Assembly (NCBI GenBank): GCA_949292795.1
Contig: CASFBR010000136.1
Coordinates: forward strand, 1 to 43,264
Source of the DNA: an uncultured Eubacteriales bacterium
GTDB taxonomy: Bacteria > Bacillota > Clostridia > Lachnospirales > Lachnospiraceae
Direction of reading: 5' to 3'
Length of the DNA stretch: 43,264 nt
Part shown: piece after piece, positions 1-8,074 of the stretch
How the letters are laid out: each line of letters opens with the position of its first letter
How positions within the stretch are numbered: position 1 is the first letter of the stretch
Notes under the pieces: model-generated
Told to the model about the DNA's origin: nothing
The model's input: only the letters and a program-made list of their open reading frames with translations
Databases searched by the model: none
Position numbers and translations under genes: made by a program

Positions 1-181
1 GAGCGCCAGATCATGTAGCCGTGTCAAAATGCTTGAATGCTGCTGGCGCAGCGATTGCCGCTGGCGCGTCAAAACGCTCGATTACGGCTAAGCGCCGTAT
101 GTCCGGATATGTCTAAAGTCTGCGCAGGTATTACCTGCGCAGACATTTGCCATATCCGTCCGCATGGCTGAATAGTTATGA
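1..181. repeat. MITE-like structured intergenic repeat, copy 1 (left end cut by window)
   Basis: Non-coding, strongly structured DNA. A 12-bp perfect hairpin (118-129 with 133-144, loop ATT) sits inside an outer stem CGGATATG (104-111) / CATATCCG (151-158). Another inverted repeat, GCGCCAG (3-9) / CTGGCGC (43-49), lies to the left. The stretch 73-105 is almost identical to 18406-18438, and the right end, GCATGGCTGAATAGTTA at about 163-179, is identical to the right terminal repeat of the copy at 18340-18511. The matching left terminal repeat would lie before base 1. There is no ORF, so this is a non-autonomous element or a bacterial interspersed repeat. Confidence 0.7.
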
Positions 182-211
182 AAATGCTGTTTTTGTACTT
201 TATTGGGATGC

Positions 212-255
212 AAATAAGGACGGTTGAATTTCCAAATCGCGTCCTTATTTTTGTG
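212..255 (+). terminator. Probable rho-independent terminator
   Basis: An 11-bp perfect inverted repeat (AAATAAGGACG at 212-222 and CGTCCTTATTT at 240-250) with a 17-nt loop is followed by TTTTG. It probably ends transcription arriving from the gene upstream of the window and insulates the rhamnose genes. The long loop and AT-rich outer stem make it only moderately convincing. Confidence 0.5.
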
Positions 256-276
256 TCCGGGATTATGTAGAATAAA

Positions 277-385
277 ACTATTACAGCAGTGTGTTTTGTA
301 TGGAACGATTACAGCAGTGTGTTTTGTATGGAACGATTGCAGCGGTGTGTTTTGTATGGAACGATTGCAGCGGTGTATTTTGAGA
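277..385 (+). repeat. Four tandem 28-bp repeats upstream of rhaB
   Basis: Units lie at 277-304, 305-332, 333-360 and, incomplete, 361-385. Each contains ACGATT(A/G)CAGC(A/G)GTGTG followed by TTTTGTATGGA. Units 1 and 2 carry A where units 3 and 4 carry G at two positions, which suggests stepwise duplication. The array ends only about 8 bp before the rhaB ribosome binding site, so it lies in the promoter/5' leader region. It could be a set of binding sites for a rhamnose regulator or a slippage product. No standard -35/-10 pair is clear here. Confidence 0.85.
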
Positions 386-407
386 TTGGTGTAAAGGAGG
401 TATTTTT

Positions 408-1838
408 TTGGCGAGCTATTATCTGGCGGTGGATATTGGGGCCTCCAGCGGGCGGCATATCCTTGGACATATGGAAAATGGCCGGCTGGTGCTTGAGGAG
501 GTCTGGCGCTTTGAGAACGGGATGACCGAACAGGACGGACAGCTTTGCTGGAATCTGGAACATTTGTGGGAAAATATCATTGAGGGTCTTAAGCAGTGTT
601 CCCGTCTTGGAAAAATTCCAAAATCGATGGGAATTGATACATGGGCCGTGGATTTCGTATTGCTTGATGAGCGGAACCGGCTGCTGACGCCGGCGGTGGG
701 CTACCGTGATCACCGCACCGAAGGCATGGACCGGGAGGTTGCAAAAAAAATCTCACAAAAACAGCTTTATGCGCGTACCGGAATCCAAAAGCAGATATTT
801 AATACGATCTATCAGCTTATGGCCATTAAAAAAACGCAGCCAAAGCTGCTTGAGCGTGCCAAAGCATTTTTAATGATTCCCGAATATTTTAATTTTTTAC
901 TGACGGGAAATAAAATAGCCGAATATACCAATGCGACGACGACACAGCTTGTCCGTGCTGAAACCGGAACATGGGATACGGAGCTTTTAGAGCTTCTCGG
1001 CTATCCGGCGCCGATGTTTTTGCCCATTGCCATGCCGGGACAGACCGTAGGGCATTTGCGGCCGGAGCTTCAGGCGCAGATTGGCTTTGATTGTGCGGTC
1101 GTGCTTCCGGCAACCCATGATACGGGCTCCGCCGTACTGGCAGTGCCGGCCCGCAGTGATGATTGTATCTATATCAGCTCCGGTACATGGTCGCTTATTG
1201 GCATCGAACGCAGCGCGGCGGACTGCTCGCCGGCCAGCATGGCGGCTAATTTTACCAATGAGGGCGGCTACGGCAGGCGATTCCGCTATCTGAAAAATAT
1301 TATGGGGCTGTGGATGATACAATCTGTGCGCCATGAGCTTGGTGACCGGTATAGCTTTAGTGATCTGTGCGATATGGCCTGCGCGCACGGGGATTTTTCA
1401 TCCCGGGTGGATGTCAATGACCCGCGCTTCCTCTCGCCCGAAAATATGACCCGGGCGATACAGGAAGCCTGCCGTGAGAGCGGGCAGCCGGTACCAAATA
1501 CGCCCGGAGAGCTGGCAGCTGTTATTTATCAGAGCCTTGCAGACAGCTATGGCACAGCCGTCCGGGAGATTGAGGCGCTGACGGGACGAAGGTTTACAAA
1601 AATCCACATTGTAGGGGGCGGCTCCAACGCCGATTACCTAAATGCGCTGACGGCGAAGGCGACCGGCTGCACAGTCTGTGCCGGGCCTGCCGAAGCGACA
1701 GCAATCGGCAATTTACTGGCACAGCTGCTAAGCGACGGCTGTTTTGCCACACTTTTAGAGGCACGCAGCTGCGTCTTTGATTCATTTGGCGTCCGGACCT
1801 TTGACGGACAAAGTGAGAAGGAGGAAAACAGATTATGA
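408..1838 (+). CDS. rhaB: Rhamnulokinase
   Basis: Phosphorylates L-rhamnulose with ATP to L-rhamnulose 1-phosphate in the cytoplasm, the second step of L-rhamnose catabolism. The 476-residue length fits the FGGY sugar kinase family. The N-terminal phosphate-binding strand [12 protein letters not shown] (residues 6-17) and the second-lobe motif [13 protein letters not shown] are typical of RhaB. The start is TTG at 408: AAAGGAGG at 393-400 is ideally spaced and no in-frame ATG gives the conserved N-terminus. The stop overlaps the rhaA start (ATGA at 1835-1838), so the two are translationally coupled. RhaD aldolase, a transporter and a regulator are not in the window. Induction by rhamnose is likely but is inference; the 28-bp repeats just upstream are candidate control sites. 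Confidence 0.95.
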   Translation: MASYYLAVDIGASSGRHILGHMENGRLVLEEVWRFENGMTEQDGQLCWNLEHLWENIIEGLKQCSRLGKIPKSMGIDTWAVDFVLLDERNRLLTPAVGYRDHRTEGMDREVAKKISQKQLYARTGIQKQIFNTIYQLMAIKKTQPKLLERAKAFLMIPEYFNFLLTGNKIAEYTNATTTQLVRAETGTWDTELLELLGYPAPMFLPIAMPGQTVGHLRPELQAQIGFDCAVVLPATHDTGSAVLAVPARSDDCIYISSGTWSLIGIERSAADCSPASMAANFTNEGGYGRRFRYLKNIMGLWMIQSVRHELGDRYSFSDLCDMACAHGDFSSRVDVNDPRFLSPENMTRAIQEACRESGQPVPNTPGELAAVIYQSLADSYGTAVREIEALTGRRFTKIHIVGGGSNADYLNALTAKATGCTVCAGPAEATAIGNLLAQLLSDGCFATLLEARSCVFDSFGVRTFDGQSEKEENRL

Positions 1839-3088
1839 CAATTCAGGAAAAATACGAGGAAGCAAAAAGGGTTTATCGTGAGCTTGGCGTAGATACAGAT
1901 GCAGCTTTGGAAACGTTAAAGCATGTACCGATTTCCATGCATTGCTGGCAGGGCGATGACGTGATGGGCTTTGAAGGCGCGACTGAGCTGACCGGAGGCA
2001 TCCAGGCGACCGGCGACTACCCCGGACGGGCACGCACGCCGGAGGAGCTGATGATGGATATTGACCAGGCGCTGCGCCTGATTCCGGGAAAGCACCGCCT
2101 CAATCTTCATGCAAGCTACGCGATTTTTGAGGACGGCAAAAAGGCTGACCGCAATGCACTTAAGCCAGAGCATTTTAAAAAATGGGTGGAATTTGCAAAG
2201 GCACGGGGACTGGGGCTGGATTTTAATCCGACATTTTTTTCACATCCGCTGGCATCGCCCTTTACCCTGTCAAGTCCGGATGAGAATATCCGCCGTTTCT
2301 GGATTGACCATGGCAAGGCATGCTTAAGGATCGCCGAATATTTTGCCGGCGAGCTGGGCGGCCAGTCGCTGGTTAATATATGGATTCCTGATGGCTATAA
2401 GGATATTCCTGCGGACCGCCTTGGGCCGAGAGCGCGGTTTAAGGATTCGCTCGATCAGATTTTGTCCATCGGTTACGATAAAAGCAAGGTGCTTGTAGCC
2501 ATCGAATCCAAGGTGTTCGGCATTGGCATGGAATCCTATACCGTCGGCTCCCATGAGTTTTGCATGAATTATGCTGCGAAAAACGGCATTTTATGTCTCC
2601 TGGATAATGGTCATTATCATCCGACGGAGATGGTTTCCGACAAAATCTCGTCTATGCTGTTATTTAATGAAAAGCTTGCGCTCCATGTCACGCGCCCGGT
2701 GCGTTGGGACAGCGATCATGTCGTTATTTTTGATGACGAGCTTAAAGAAATTGCCAAGGAAATCGTCCGCAACGGGGCGCTTGACCGGGTAATCATCGGG
2801 CTGGATTATTTTGATGCCAGCATTAACCGTGTCAGCGCATGGGTGCTTGGAATGCGCAACATGCAAAAGGCGCTGCTTTATGCACTGCTGACGCCGGATA
2901 AGCAGCTGGCAAAGCTTCAGAATGAAGGCAACTATACAGAGCTTCTGGTGCGCCAGGAGGAGCTTAAGTTTTATCCATTTGCGGATGTGTGGAATTATTT
3001 TTGCCAGTGCAATGGCGTGCCGGCCGGTGATGCCTGGTTTAAGGAAATCCGCAAATATGAGCAGGAGGTTTTAGCTCTGAGAAAATAA
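1835..3088 (+). CDS. rhaA: L-rhamnose isomerase
   Basis: Interconverts L-rhamnose and L-rhamnulose, the first step of the pathway, as a cytoplasmic metal-dependent TIM-barrel enzyme. The protein has 417 residues, the usual size for RhaA. Family stretches are plain: the opening [49 protein letters not shown] and [19 protein letters not shown]; the last two carry the Asp and His metal ligands known for the family. AGAAGGAGG at 1816-1824 precedes the ATG, which overlaps the rhaB stop by four bases. Gene order kinase-isomerase in one operon fits rhamnose use as carbon source. No strong terminator follows; only an imperfect T-rich hairpin around 3126-3153. Confidence 0.97.
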   Translation: MTIQEKYEEAKRVYRELGVDTDAALETLKHVPISMHCWQGDDVMGFEGATELTGGIQATGDYPGRARTPEELMMDIDQALRLIPGKHRLNLHASYAIFEDGKKADRNALKPEHFKKWVEFAKARGLGLDFNPTFFSHPLASPFTLSSPDENIRRFWIDHGKACLRIAEYFAGELGGQSLVNIWIPDGYKDIPADRLGPRARFKDSLDQILSIGYDKSKVLVAIESKVFGIGMESYTVGSHEFCMNYAAKNGILCLLDNGHYHPTEMVSDKISSMLLFNEKLALHVTRPVRWDSDHVVIFDDELKEIAKEIVRNGALDRVIIGLDYFDASINRVSAWVLGMRNMQKALLYALLTPDKQLAKLQNEGNYTELLVRQEELKFYPFADVWNYFCQCNGVPAGDAWFKEIRKYEQEVLALRK

Positions 3089-3234
3089 TTGTGAAAAATA
3101 CAAAAGCATAACGATTTTTTCTAAAATTTTTCCTGAAACTTTGGAAATTTTTATGACATAATAAAGCTATCGGATCAAAGCAGAAAAAAACGGCAGTAAT
3201 GCCGGATATGTCAACGAAAAGGAGGACAAAGAAA

Positions 3235-3636
3235 ATGAAGGAAAAAAGCAGTAAGAAAGGCGTTATGATCGGCGCGGCTGTCCTGATTGTTGCTGTGGCA
3301 GCCGCTGCGCTGATTTACGCATTTTTGGGCCCGAAAGCACAGGCTGGCTCTAAAAATGTGACGATTGAGGTTATTAACAGTGCCGGTGAACAAAAAAGCT
3401 ATTCCGTAGTTACAGATGCACAGTATCTAAAGGAAGCGATGGATGATGCAGAAGGCCTGACCTATACGGTAGATTCGGGAAATATGGTGATCTCTGTCAA
3501 CGGTGAAACGGCAGATTATGCCGCAGATCATGCATACTGGGCGTTTTATGTCCAGGGAGAATATTGCAGCTATGGTATTACTCAGCAGCCGGTGGCAGAC
3601 GGCGATGTTTTTACGATTGAATATTGCAGGGAATAA
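3235..3636 (+). CDS. Exported DUF4430-type (transcobalamin-like) domain protein
   Basis: A 133-residue protein. The N-terminus is KEKSSKKG followed by a hydrophobic helix (about residues 10-31), giving a membrane anchor or signal peptide with the rest outside the cell. The C-terminal part carries YWAFYVQGEYCSYGITQQPVADGD, here split as HAYWAFYVQGEYC and PVADGDVFTIEY, the pattern of the DUF4430 family, which resembles the C-terminal domain of animal cobalamin carriers. I use the ATG at 3235 because AAAAGGAGG (3217-3225) is well placed for it; an upstream start at 3199 has no such site. The ECF S component follows after five bases, so a role as surface ligand-binding partner of that transporter is likely but unproven. 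Confidence 0.75.
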   Translation: MKEKSSKKGVMIGAAVLIVAVAAAALIYAFLGPKAQAGSKNVTIEVINSAGEQKSYSVVTDAQYLKEAMDDAEGLTYTVDSGNMVISVNGETADYAADHAYWAFYVQGEYCSYGITQQPVADGDVFTIEYCRE

Positions 3637-3641
3637 CCAAT

Positions 3642-4145
3642 ATGTCCAAGGCGCGTAAGATCGCTTTTTCGGCACTTCTGGCAGCCGTGCTGTTTGTCGC
3701 TCAGGTGGCATTGTCTTTTCTGCCAAATATTGAAGTCGTGTCCATTCTGGTCATTGTCAGTGCGGTTGTTTTCGGGCGGCTGACACTGGTAAGCATTTAT
3801 GCCTTTGCTCTGCTGGAAGGCCTTTGCTATGGTTTTGGAATATGGTGGCTGAATTATTGTTATGTCTGGGCGATTCTTTACGGGATTGCCAGGGCGCTGC
3901 GGCGCCGTGAGAGCAGCTTCTTCTGGGCGGTTGCTTCCGGCGCTTTCGGGCTGTCCTTCGGATGCCTATGCGCCATCCCCTATGGCCTGGCAGGGGGCTT
4001 TTATGCCGCACTGTCTTATTGGATCAGCGGGCTTCCATTTGACATTTTGCACTGTGTAGGAAATTTTGTCACAGCTCTTGTGCTTTTTAAACCATTAAAG
4101 CAAGCCTGCTGCCACATCGGGCGGATGCTGGGGCTTTCTAAGTAG
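3642..4145 (+). CDS. ECF transporter substrate-binding (S) component
   Basis: A 167-residue, very hydrophobic protein with about five or six membrane segments. Its N-terminus SKARKIAFSALLAAVLFVAQVAL has the ARKIAFSALLAAL pattern and size usual for S components of energy-coupling-factor vitamin or metal transporters. The ATPase (EcfA) and EcfT subunits are not nearby, as expected of group II systems that share one module. Start ATG 3642 is preferred over a TTG at 3624. The DUF4430 gene just upstream suggests a cobalamin- or corrinoid-like ligand, but that is inference. The last 130 bp overlap, tail to tail, the glycosyltransferase gene on the other strand. Confidence 0.8.
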   Translation: MSKARKIAFSALLAAVLFVAQVALSFLPNIEVVSILVIVSAVVFGRLTLVSIYAFALLEGLCYGFGIWWLNYCYVWAILYGIARALRRRESSFFWAVASGAFGLSFGCLCAIPYGLAGGFYAALSYWISGLPFDILHCVGNFVTALVLFKPLKQACCHIGRMLGLSK

Positions 4146-4798
4146 CCGCACTCGATCATCTGCCGGATGACCTGCTGCTGCCGCTGCCGGGCCAGCCTGG
4201 GATTGGCCGTAGGCGCATAGATGGAGGGCGCGTTTGGTATACCGGCCAGGAGTGTTGCCTCATCGTCGTTTATCTGCGAGGGCTCCTTCCCGAAATAGCC
4301 TTCGCAGGCATCTGCGACACAGTAATAGCCGTCGCCAAAATAAATCGAATTTAAATACAGCTCTAAAATCTCATCTTTCGTAAAATGCTTTTCCATATCC
4401 ATAGCCATAAATACCTCGGCAATTTTTCGGGTGATGTCTTTATCCTGAGAAAAATACTGGTTTTTAGCAAGCTGCTGTGTAATCGTGCTTCCGCCTTCCA
4501 CCAGGCTTCCGGCTTTAAGATCATGGTAAAGCGCCCGGGCGATGGCAATCAGATCGATACCGCCATGACTGTAAAAGCGCTTGTCCTCTACACTGATGAC
4601 GGCGTTTTTATAAATATCTGGGAGCTCATCAATGGACGTATAATTGTCGATCGAGCGGATACGCAGCGCCATCTCATCAAGCCCTTCTTCCTCTATGGCT
4701 TCTTTATAATAGCTGTACCCTTTGAGTGTCAGATAGCCTCCGAGGCAGAGCATCGCTGTGAGCATCAGAAGAACAATGGATAATAAAAGCTTTTTCAT
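4016..4798 (-). CDS. Stand-alone GT51 peptidoglycan glycosyltransferase
   Basis: Polymerises lipid II into glycan strands outside the membrane. It has 260 residues, a membrane helix at about 4-26, then the GT51 domain of class A PBPs and monofunctional transglycosylases. The catalytic Glu71 lies in EDKRFYSHGGID, and GGSTITQQLAKN (103-114) and KDEILELYLNSIYFG are the other signature blocks. No transpeptidase domain is present, so it is monofunctional (MtgA-like). ATG at 4798 has AAAGGA upstream; the longer GTG start at 4819 overlaps that site. Residues from about 219 onward (ESPSIRPM to the end) read through the complement of the ECF gene and look unlike the family, so the C-terminal 40 residues may be a read-through tail. 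Confidence 0.88.
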   Translation of the reverse strand: MKKLLLSIVLLMLTAMLCLGGYLTLKGYSYYKEAIEEEGLDEMALRIRSIDNYTSIDELPDIYKNAVISVEDKRFYSHGGIDLIAIARALYHDLKAGSLVEGGSTITQQLAKNQYFSQDKDITRKIAEVFMAMDMEKHFTKDEILELYLNSIYFGDGYYCVADACEGYFGKEPSQINDDEATLLAGIPNAPSIYAPTANPRLARQRQQQVIRQMIECGYLESPSIRPMWQQACFNGLKSTRAVTKFPTQCKMSNGSPLIQ

Positions 4799-4894
4799 TG
4801 AATATGCACATCCTTTCACTTTTCACAAAACGTATATCGTAAATGTATCTTTACTCATAATTTAGCAAAGAAGCAGTGTATGTGCCATCGAAGC

Positions 4895-4985
4895 GGCTTA
4901 CAAAAGCGGCGCACTACCTTACAGTTGTGTAAGCCATAGGGTTTCACTTTTTGCTATGTGATTTTTCATCTTAAAAAGGTATAAT
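4895..4985 (+). promoter_or_regulatory. Possible operator palindrome and -10 box upstream of the fused TIM-barrel gene
   Basis: CTTACA-GTTG-TGTAAG at 4918-4933 is a 6-4-6 palindrome, and its right arm, extended as TGTAAGCC (4928-4935), is also complementary to GGCTTACA at 4895-4902. A consensus TATAAT lies at 4980-4985 with no good -35 at 16-18 bp. The remaining gap to 5089 holds a weak inverted repeat GTGCCA/TGGCAC (5006-5035). This is suggestive of repressor-controlled transcription of the gene at 5090. Confidence 0.35.
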
Positions 4986-5089
4986 TTTATTATAAAAGCT
5001 CCGGAGTGCCAACGGACATTTGTGCAGACTGGCACACAATGGTATCGGGGCATCCGGGGTGCAAAATTATATAAAGGGGGTTAAATTTT

Positions 5090-6505
5090 ATGGTCAATTT
5101 TATCAAACGGGGCGTCACTGTGTATAGCTTTAAGGAGAAGGTAACACTGGGCGAGCTCACATGGGAGGACTGCATTGCCGCCATGTCCAATATGGGGGTC
5201 CAGGGTATTGAGTTTCTCGGACAGCTTTTTTTTAGAAACTGCCCGGATATTAATACCGAAGATGTGGAAAACTGGAAGCACCTGATGTGGAAATATGGCA
5301 CAAAGACAGTGGCCCATGACTTCTTTGTCGACAAGACGATGTTTAAAAACAGAAACCTGACGCTGCGGGAGAGTGTGGACATTGTCAGGCGCCATGTACA
5401 GTTTGCCAAAGCTGTGGATTGCCCGATCATCCGTATCGGCGGTACTTTTGATCCGGAGCTGTTTAGGCAGGCTGCACCGATCTGCGAGGAATATGGCGTA
5501 AAGCTTGGCGTGGAAATCCATAACGGTTCATCTTCGTGGATACTGCCGTCAATCCAGAAAACGATTGAGATCATTAATCAGGTCAATTCACCCTATCTTG
5601 GGATCATACCGGATATGAGCATGTTTGTGAAACATATCCAGGACAGCGCCTATTTTGTGCGCGCGGCTCATGCTGCCGGTGTGCGCGAGGACCTGATCCA
5701 GTTTATGAAGGAAGCTTATGAAAACGAGTCCAATGAAGATTACCGTGCCCGCTGCGACCGGATGCTTGAACAAACTTCAGACAAGGCAGAACAGAATTTT
5801 ATCATTCAGTGCCGACGGACGGAATACCATGATCCGAGAGAGCTGCTCATCCATATGCCGTATATTCTCCATATTCATGGAAAGTTCTGGGAGATGGATG
5901 AAAACTGCGAAGAGACAAGTATCGACTATCCGAACATCCTTCCGGTACTTGTGGAGGGTGGATATGAAGGTTATATTTCTGCGGAATATGAGGGCGGCCC
6001 GGTTGACGGCGATCCCTTTGAGCCGCTGCGGCGCTACCAGAAGATGCTTGACCGCTATCTTGGCGAATATCCGGGCTATCCGATGCCAAAGCCAGGCGCG
6101 CCGGCAACCGACGTGCAGGTGCTTAGCAATAAGGGCTTTAAAAACCGCTATGACAGTGAAGGCAACTGCACGGGCTTTGAAGTATATGCGCGCTGCTTTT
6201 ATTACCGCGGTATTCCACTGTGTCTTGTCGATGACTGTCAGCTTACGGTAGACGGTGAACATTTTGGAACGGATAAGATCAGCTTTGGCGTGGAGGGCGA
6301 AGAATTTCGCTTTGAAGAAATGTCGACGATCCAGACATATTACTGGAATTATGGCCATCTGGCAACAATCATTGTGGACAAGCCCGGCGGACTGGACGAG
6401 ACAAAGGAGCATACGTTTGAATACAGTCACCGGCTCAGAACCTATTATCTGCCCTTTAATCACACCGGCCACGCCGTTGTGACCATGGGTGTGAAAAAAG
6501 ACTGA
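5090..6505 (+). CDS. TIM-barrel sugar isomerase/epimerase-like protein fused to a C-glycoside deglycosidase beta-like domain
   Basis: A 471-residue protein in two parts. Residues 1-325 are a xylose-isomerase-like/AP-endonuclease-2 TIM barrel with likely metal ligands Glu142 (GVEIHNG), Asp175 (IIPDMS), His261 or His263 (ILHIHGKF) and Glu299 (ISAEYEGG). Residues 341-470 match the DUF6379 pattern of the small (beta) subunits of C-glycoside deglycosidases: CFYYRGIPLCLVDDCQLTVDGE, here seen as FYYRGIPL and LTVDGE, then FEEMSTIQTYYWNYG, VDKPGGL and RTYYLPF. Known enzymes (DgpBC, CarBC) have these as separate alpha and beta chains that, with Mn, cleave the C-C bond of 3-oxo-C-glycosides made by a partner oxidoreductase. 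No Gfo/Idh oxidoreductase lies beside this gene. The function is inferred by domain resemblance; a sugar-acid or inositol epimerase is an alternative. It is monocistronic, with a strong terminator at 6541. Confidence 0.75.
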   Translation: MVNFIKRGVTVYSFKEKVTLGELTWEDCIAAMSNMGVQGIEFLGQLFFRNCPDINTEDVENWKHLMWKYGTKTVAHDFFVDKTMFKNRNLTLRESVDIVRRHVQFAKAVDCPIIRIGGTFDPELFRQAAPICEEYGVKLGVEIHNGSSSWILPSIQKTIEIINQVNSPYLGIIPDMSMFVKHIQDSAYFVRAAHAAGVREDLIQFMKEAYENESNEDYRARCDRMLEQTSDKAEQNFIIQCRRTEYHDPRELLIHMPYILHIHGKFWEMDENCEETSIDYPNILPVLVEGGYEGYISAEYEGGPVDGDPFEPLRRYQKMLDRYLGEYPGYPMPKPGAPATDVQVLSNKGFKNRYDSEGNCTGFEVYARCFYYRGIPLCLVDDCQLTVDGEHFGTDKISFGVEGEEFRFEEMSTIQTYYWNYGHLATIIVDKPGGLDETKEHTFEYSHRLRTYYLPFNHTGHAVVTMGVKKD

Positions 6506-6540
6506 TGAGATTTAGATAACCATATGGTAACTAAAGCTCA

Positions 6541-6576
6541 AAAAAAAGACACTTTTGCCAAAAAGTGTCTTTTTTT
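6541..6576. terminator. Strong rho-independent terminator (bidirectional form)
   Basis: A 16-bp perfect stem, 6541-6556 (A-tract then GACACTTTT) with 6561-6576 (AAAAGTGTC then T-tract), around loop GCCA. The A- and T-runs at either end let it act on both strands. It ends the gene at 5090-6505 and isolates the thiolase promoter immediately downstream. Confidence 0.92.
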
Positions 6577-6586
6577 AAAACGGGTA

Positions 6587-6648
6587 TTGCAAAAGCTATT
6601 GGCGGGGTGTATAATGGTTTCCAGAGATTGATAAAAAAATATCAATCT
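6587..6648 (+). promoter_or_regulatory. Sigma-A-type promoter and operator-like inverted repeat for the thiolase gene
   Basis: TTGCAA (6587-6592), a 17-bp spacer and a consensus TATAAT (6610-6615) predict a start near 6622. Directly at the start is a perfect 9-bp inverted repeat AGATTGATA (6625-6633) / TATCAATCT (6640-6648) with a six-A centre, well placed for a repressor. The remaining leader to 6895 (about 270 nt) has no gene; it holds a palindrome GCCGGAAAA-T-TTTTCCGGC (6708-6726) but no riboswitch class that I recognise. Confidence 0.75.
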
Positions 6649-6895
6649 AAAATGAGACTAAAATCATCGGAAAAATTGCGGAAGAAACGTATGCTCCGGA
6701 CATAAGGGCCGGAAAATTTTTCCGGCATCGGCCGGCTTCTGAAGAAAGAAATGTTCTTCATTGATTCTGGCATGGTTTTTGCTCTAAAGTAAAGTGATCG
6801 GCCGGGAACAGGTACGGACATTTGCCGGACTGTTATCGATACCGTGCAGTGCATGGCGCCGGCATCATTAGAGAAGTATAAAGGAGAGATTTAAG

Positions 6896-8074
6896 ATGAA
6901 AGAAATCGTTATTGCAAGTGCATGCAGAACTGCTATTGGCAGCTATGGCGGAACATTAAAGAACGTTCCGGCTGTGGATCTTGGTGCAGCGGTTGTTAAG
7001 GAAGCTGTCAACAGAGCAGGCATCAAACCGGAACAGGTAGATGAGGTGATTTTCGGTGATGTTCTTCAGGCCGGACTGGGACAGAACGTAGCCCGTCAGG
7101 TATCGATCAAGGCTGGACTTCCTATTGAGTGTACAGCGATGACGATTAACATCGTGTGCGGCTCCGGACTTAAGGCGGTTGCGCTTGCTGCAAACCAGAT
7201 CATTGCCGGTGAATCGGAGATCGTTGTGTGCGGCGGTACAGAAAATATGAGCGCAGCACCTTATGCCGTTCCATCCGCTCGCTGGGGCGCAAGAATGAAC
7301 AATGTACCGATGATCGATATTACTGTAAACGATGGTTTATGGGATGCTTTCAATGATTATCATATGGGTATTACCGCTGAAAATGTTGCTGAAAAATACG
7401 GCATCACAAGACAGATGCAGGATGAGTTTGCTGTAAGAAGCCAGAACCGTGCCGAGGCTGCGATTAAAGCCGGCAAGTTCAAGGACGAGATCGTGCCGAT
7501 TACGATCCCTCAGAGAAAAGGCGATCCGATCGTTTTTGATACCGATGAATTTCCAAAGTTTGGAAACACGATGGAGAAGGTTGCAAAGCTCCGTCCGTCC
7601 TTTAAGAAGGATGGTACAGTAACCGCGGCCAATGCGTCCGGTATCAATGACGGCGCTGCTGCACTTGTTGTTATGTCCAAGGAAAAAGCAGATGAGCTGG
7701 GCATTACTCCGATGGCAACGATCGTTTCTTACGCGACAGCCGGCGTTGATCCGAAGATCATGGGCGTAGGTCCGGTACCGGCTTCAAGAAAAGCACTTGC
7801 CAAAGCCGGCATGGAAATTAAAGATATAGACCTCGTAGAAGCAAACGAAGCATTCGCTGCTCAGTCTCTGGCAGTTGCGTCAGAGCTTGGCCTTGATATG
7901 GAAAAGACCAATGTCAACGGCGGCGCGATTGCCCTCGGACATCCGGTTGGCGCTTCCGGCGCAAGAATCCTTGTAACACTGCTTTACGAAATGCAGAAGC
8001 GTGATTCCAAGTATGGTCTGGCAACGCTTTGCATCGGCGGCGGCCAGGGCCAGGCGATGATCGTTAAGAGATAG
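6896..8074 (+). CDS. thlA: Acetyl-CoA acetyltransferase (thiolase)
   Basis: Condenses two acetyl-CoA to acetoacetyl-CoA (or cleaves it), the entry step of the butyrate/acetoacetate branch of clostridial fermentation. It has 392 residues, the normal thiolase length. The acyl-carrying Cys88 lies in [11 protein letters not shown], His349 in [17 protein letters not shown] and the proton-transferring Cys379 in [10 protein letters not shown], so the triad is complete. AAAGGAG precedes the ATG. The CoA-transferase genes follow on the same strand under their own promoter at 8075. The cell position is cytoplasmic. ThlA versus the degradative AtoB label is a matter of context; other butyryl-CoA synthesis genes are not in the window. 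Confidence 0.96.
   Translation: MKEIVIASACRTAIGSYGGTLKNVPAVDLGAAVVKEAVNRAGIKPEQVDEVIFGDVLQAGLGQNVARQVSIKAGLPIECTAMTINIVCGSGLKAVALAANQIIAGESEIVVCGGTENMSAAPYAVPSARWGARMNNVPMIDITVNDGLWDAFNDYHMGITAENVAEKYGITRQMQDEFAVRSQNRAEAAIKAGKFKDEIVPITIPQRKGDPIVFDTDEFPKFGNTMEKVAKLRPSFKKDGTVTAANASGINDGAAALVVMSKEKADELGITPMATIVSYATAGVDPKIMGVGPVPASRKALAKAGMEIKDIDLVEANEAFAAQSLAVASELGLDMEKTNVNGGAIALGHPVGASGARILVTLLYEMQKRDSKYGLATLCIGGGQGQAMIVKR

Noticed and set aside
309-713. A 134-codon minus-strand frame over the 28-bp repeats and rhaB start
   Set aside because: The protein would consist partly of the tandem repeat read backwards and partly of antisense rhaB; no support.
3089-3234. Cobalamin riboswitch before the DUF4430/ECF genes
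   Set aside because: The region is only 146 bp, A/T-rich, and lacks a conserved B12-box or multi-stem layout. Only a weak T-rich hairpin and the RBS are visible.
5777-6472. A 231-codon minus-strand frame inside the TIM-barrel fusion gene
   Set aside because: Antisense to well-conserved domain blocks on the plus strand, no RBS, no recognisable domain.
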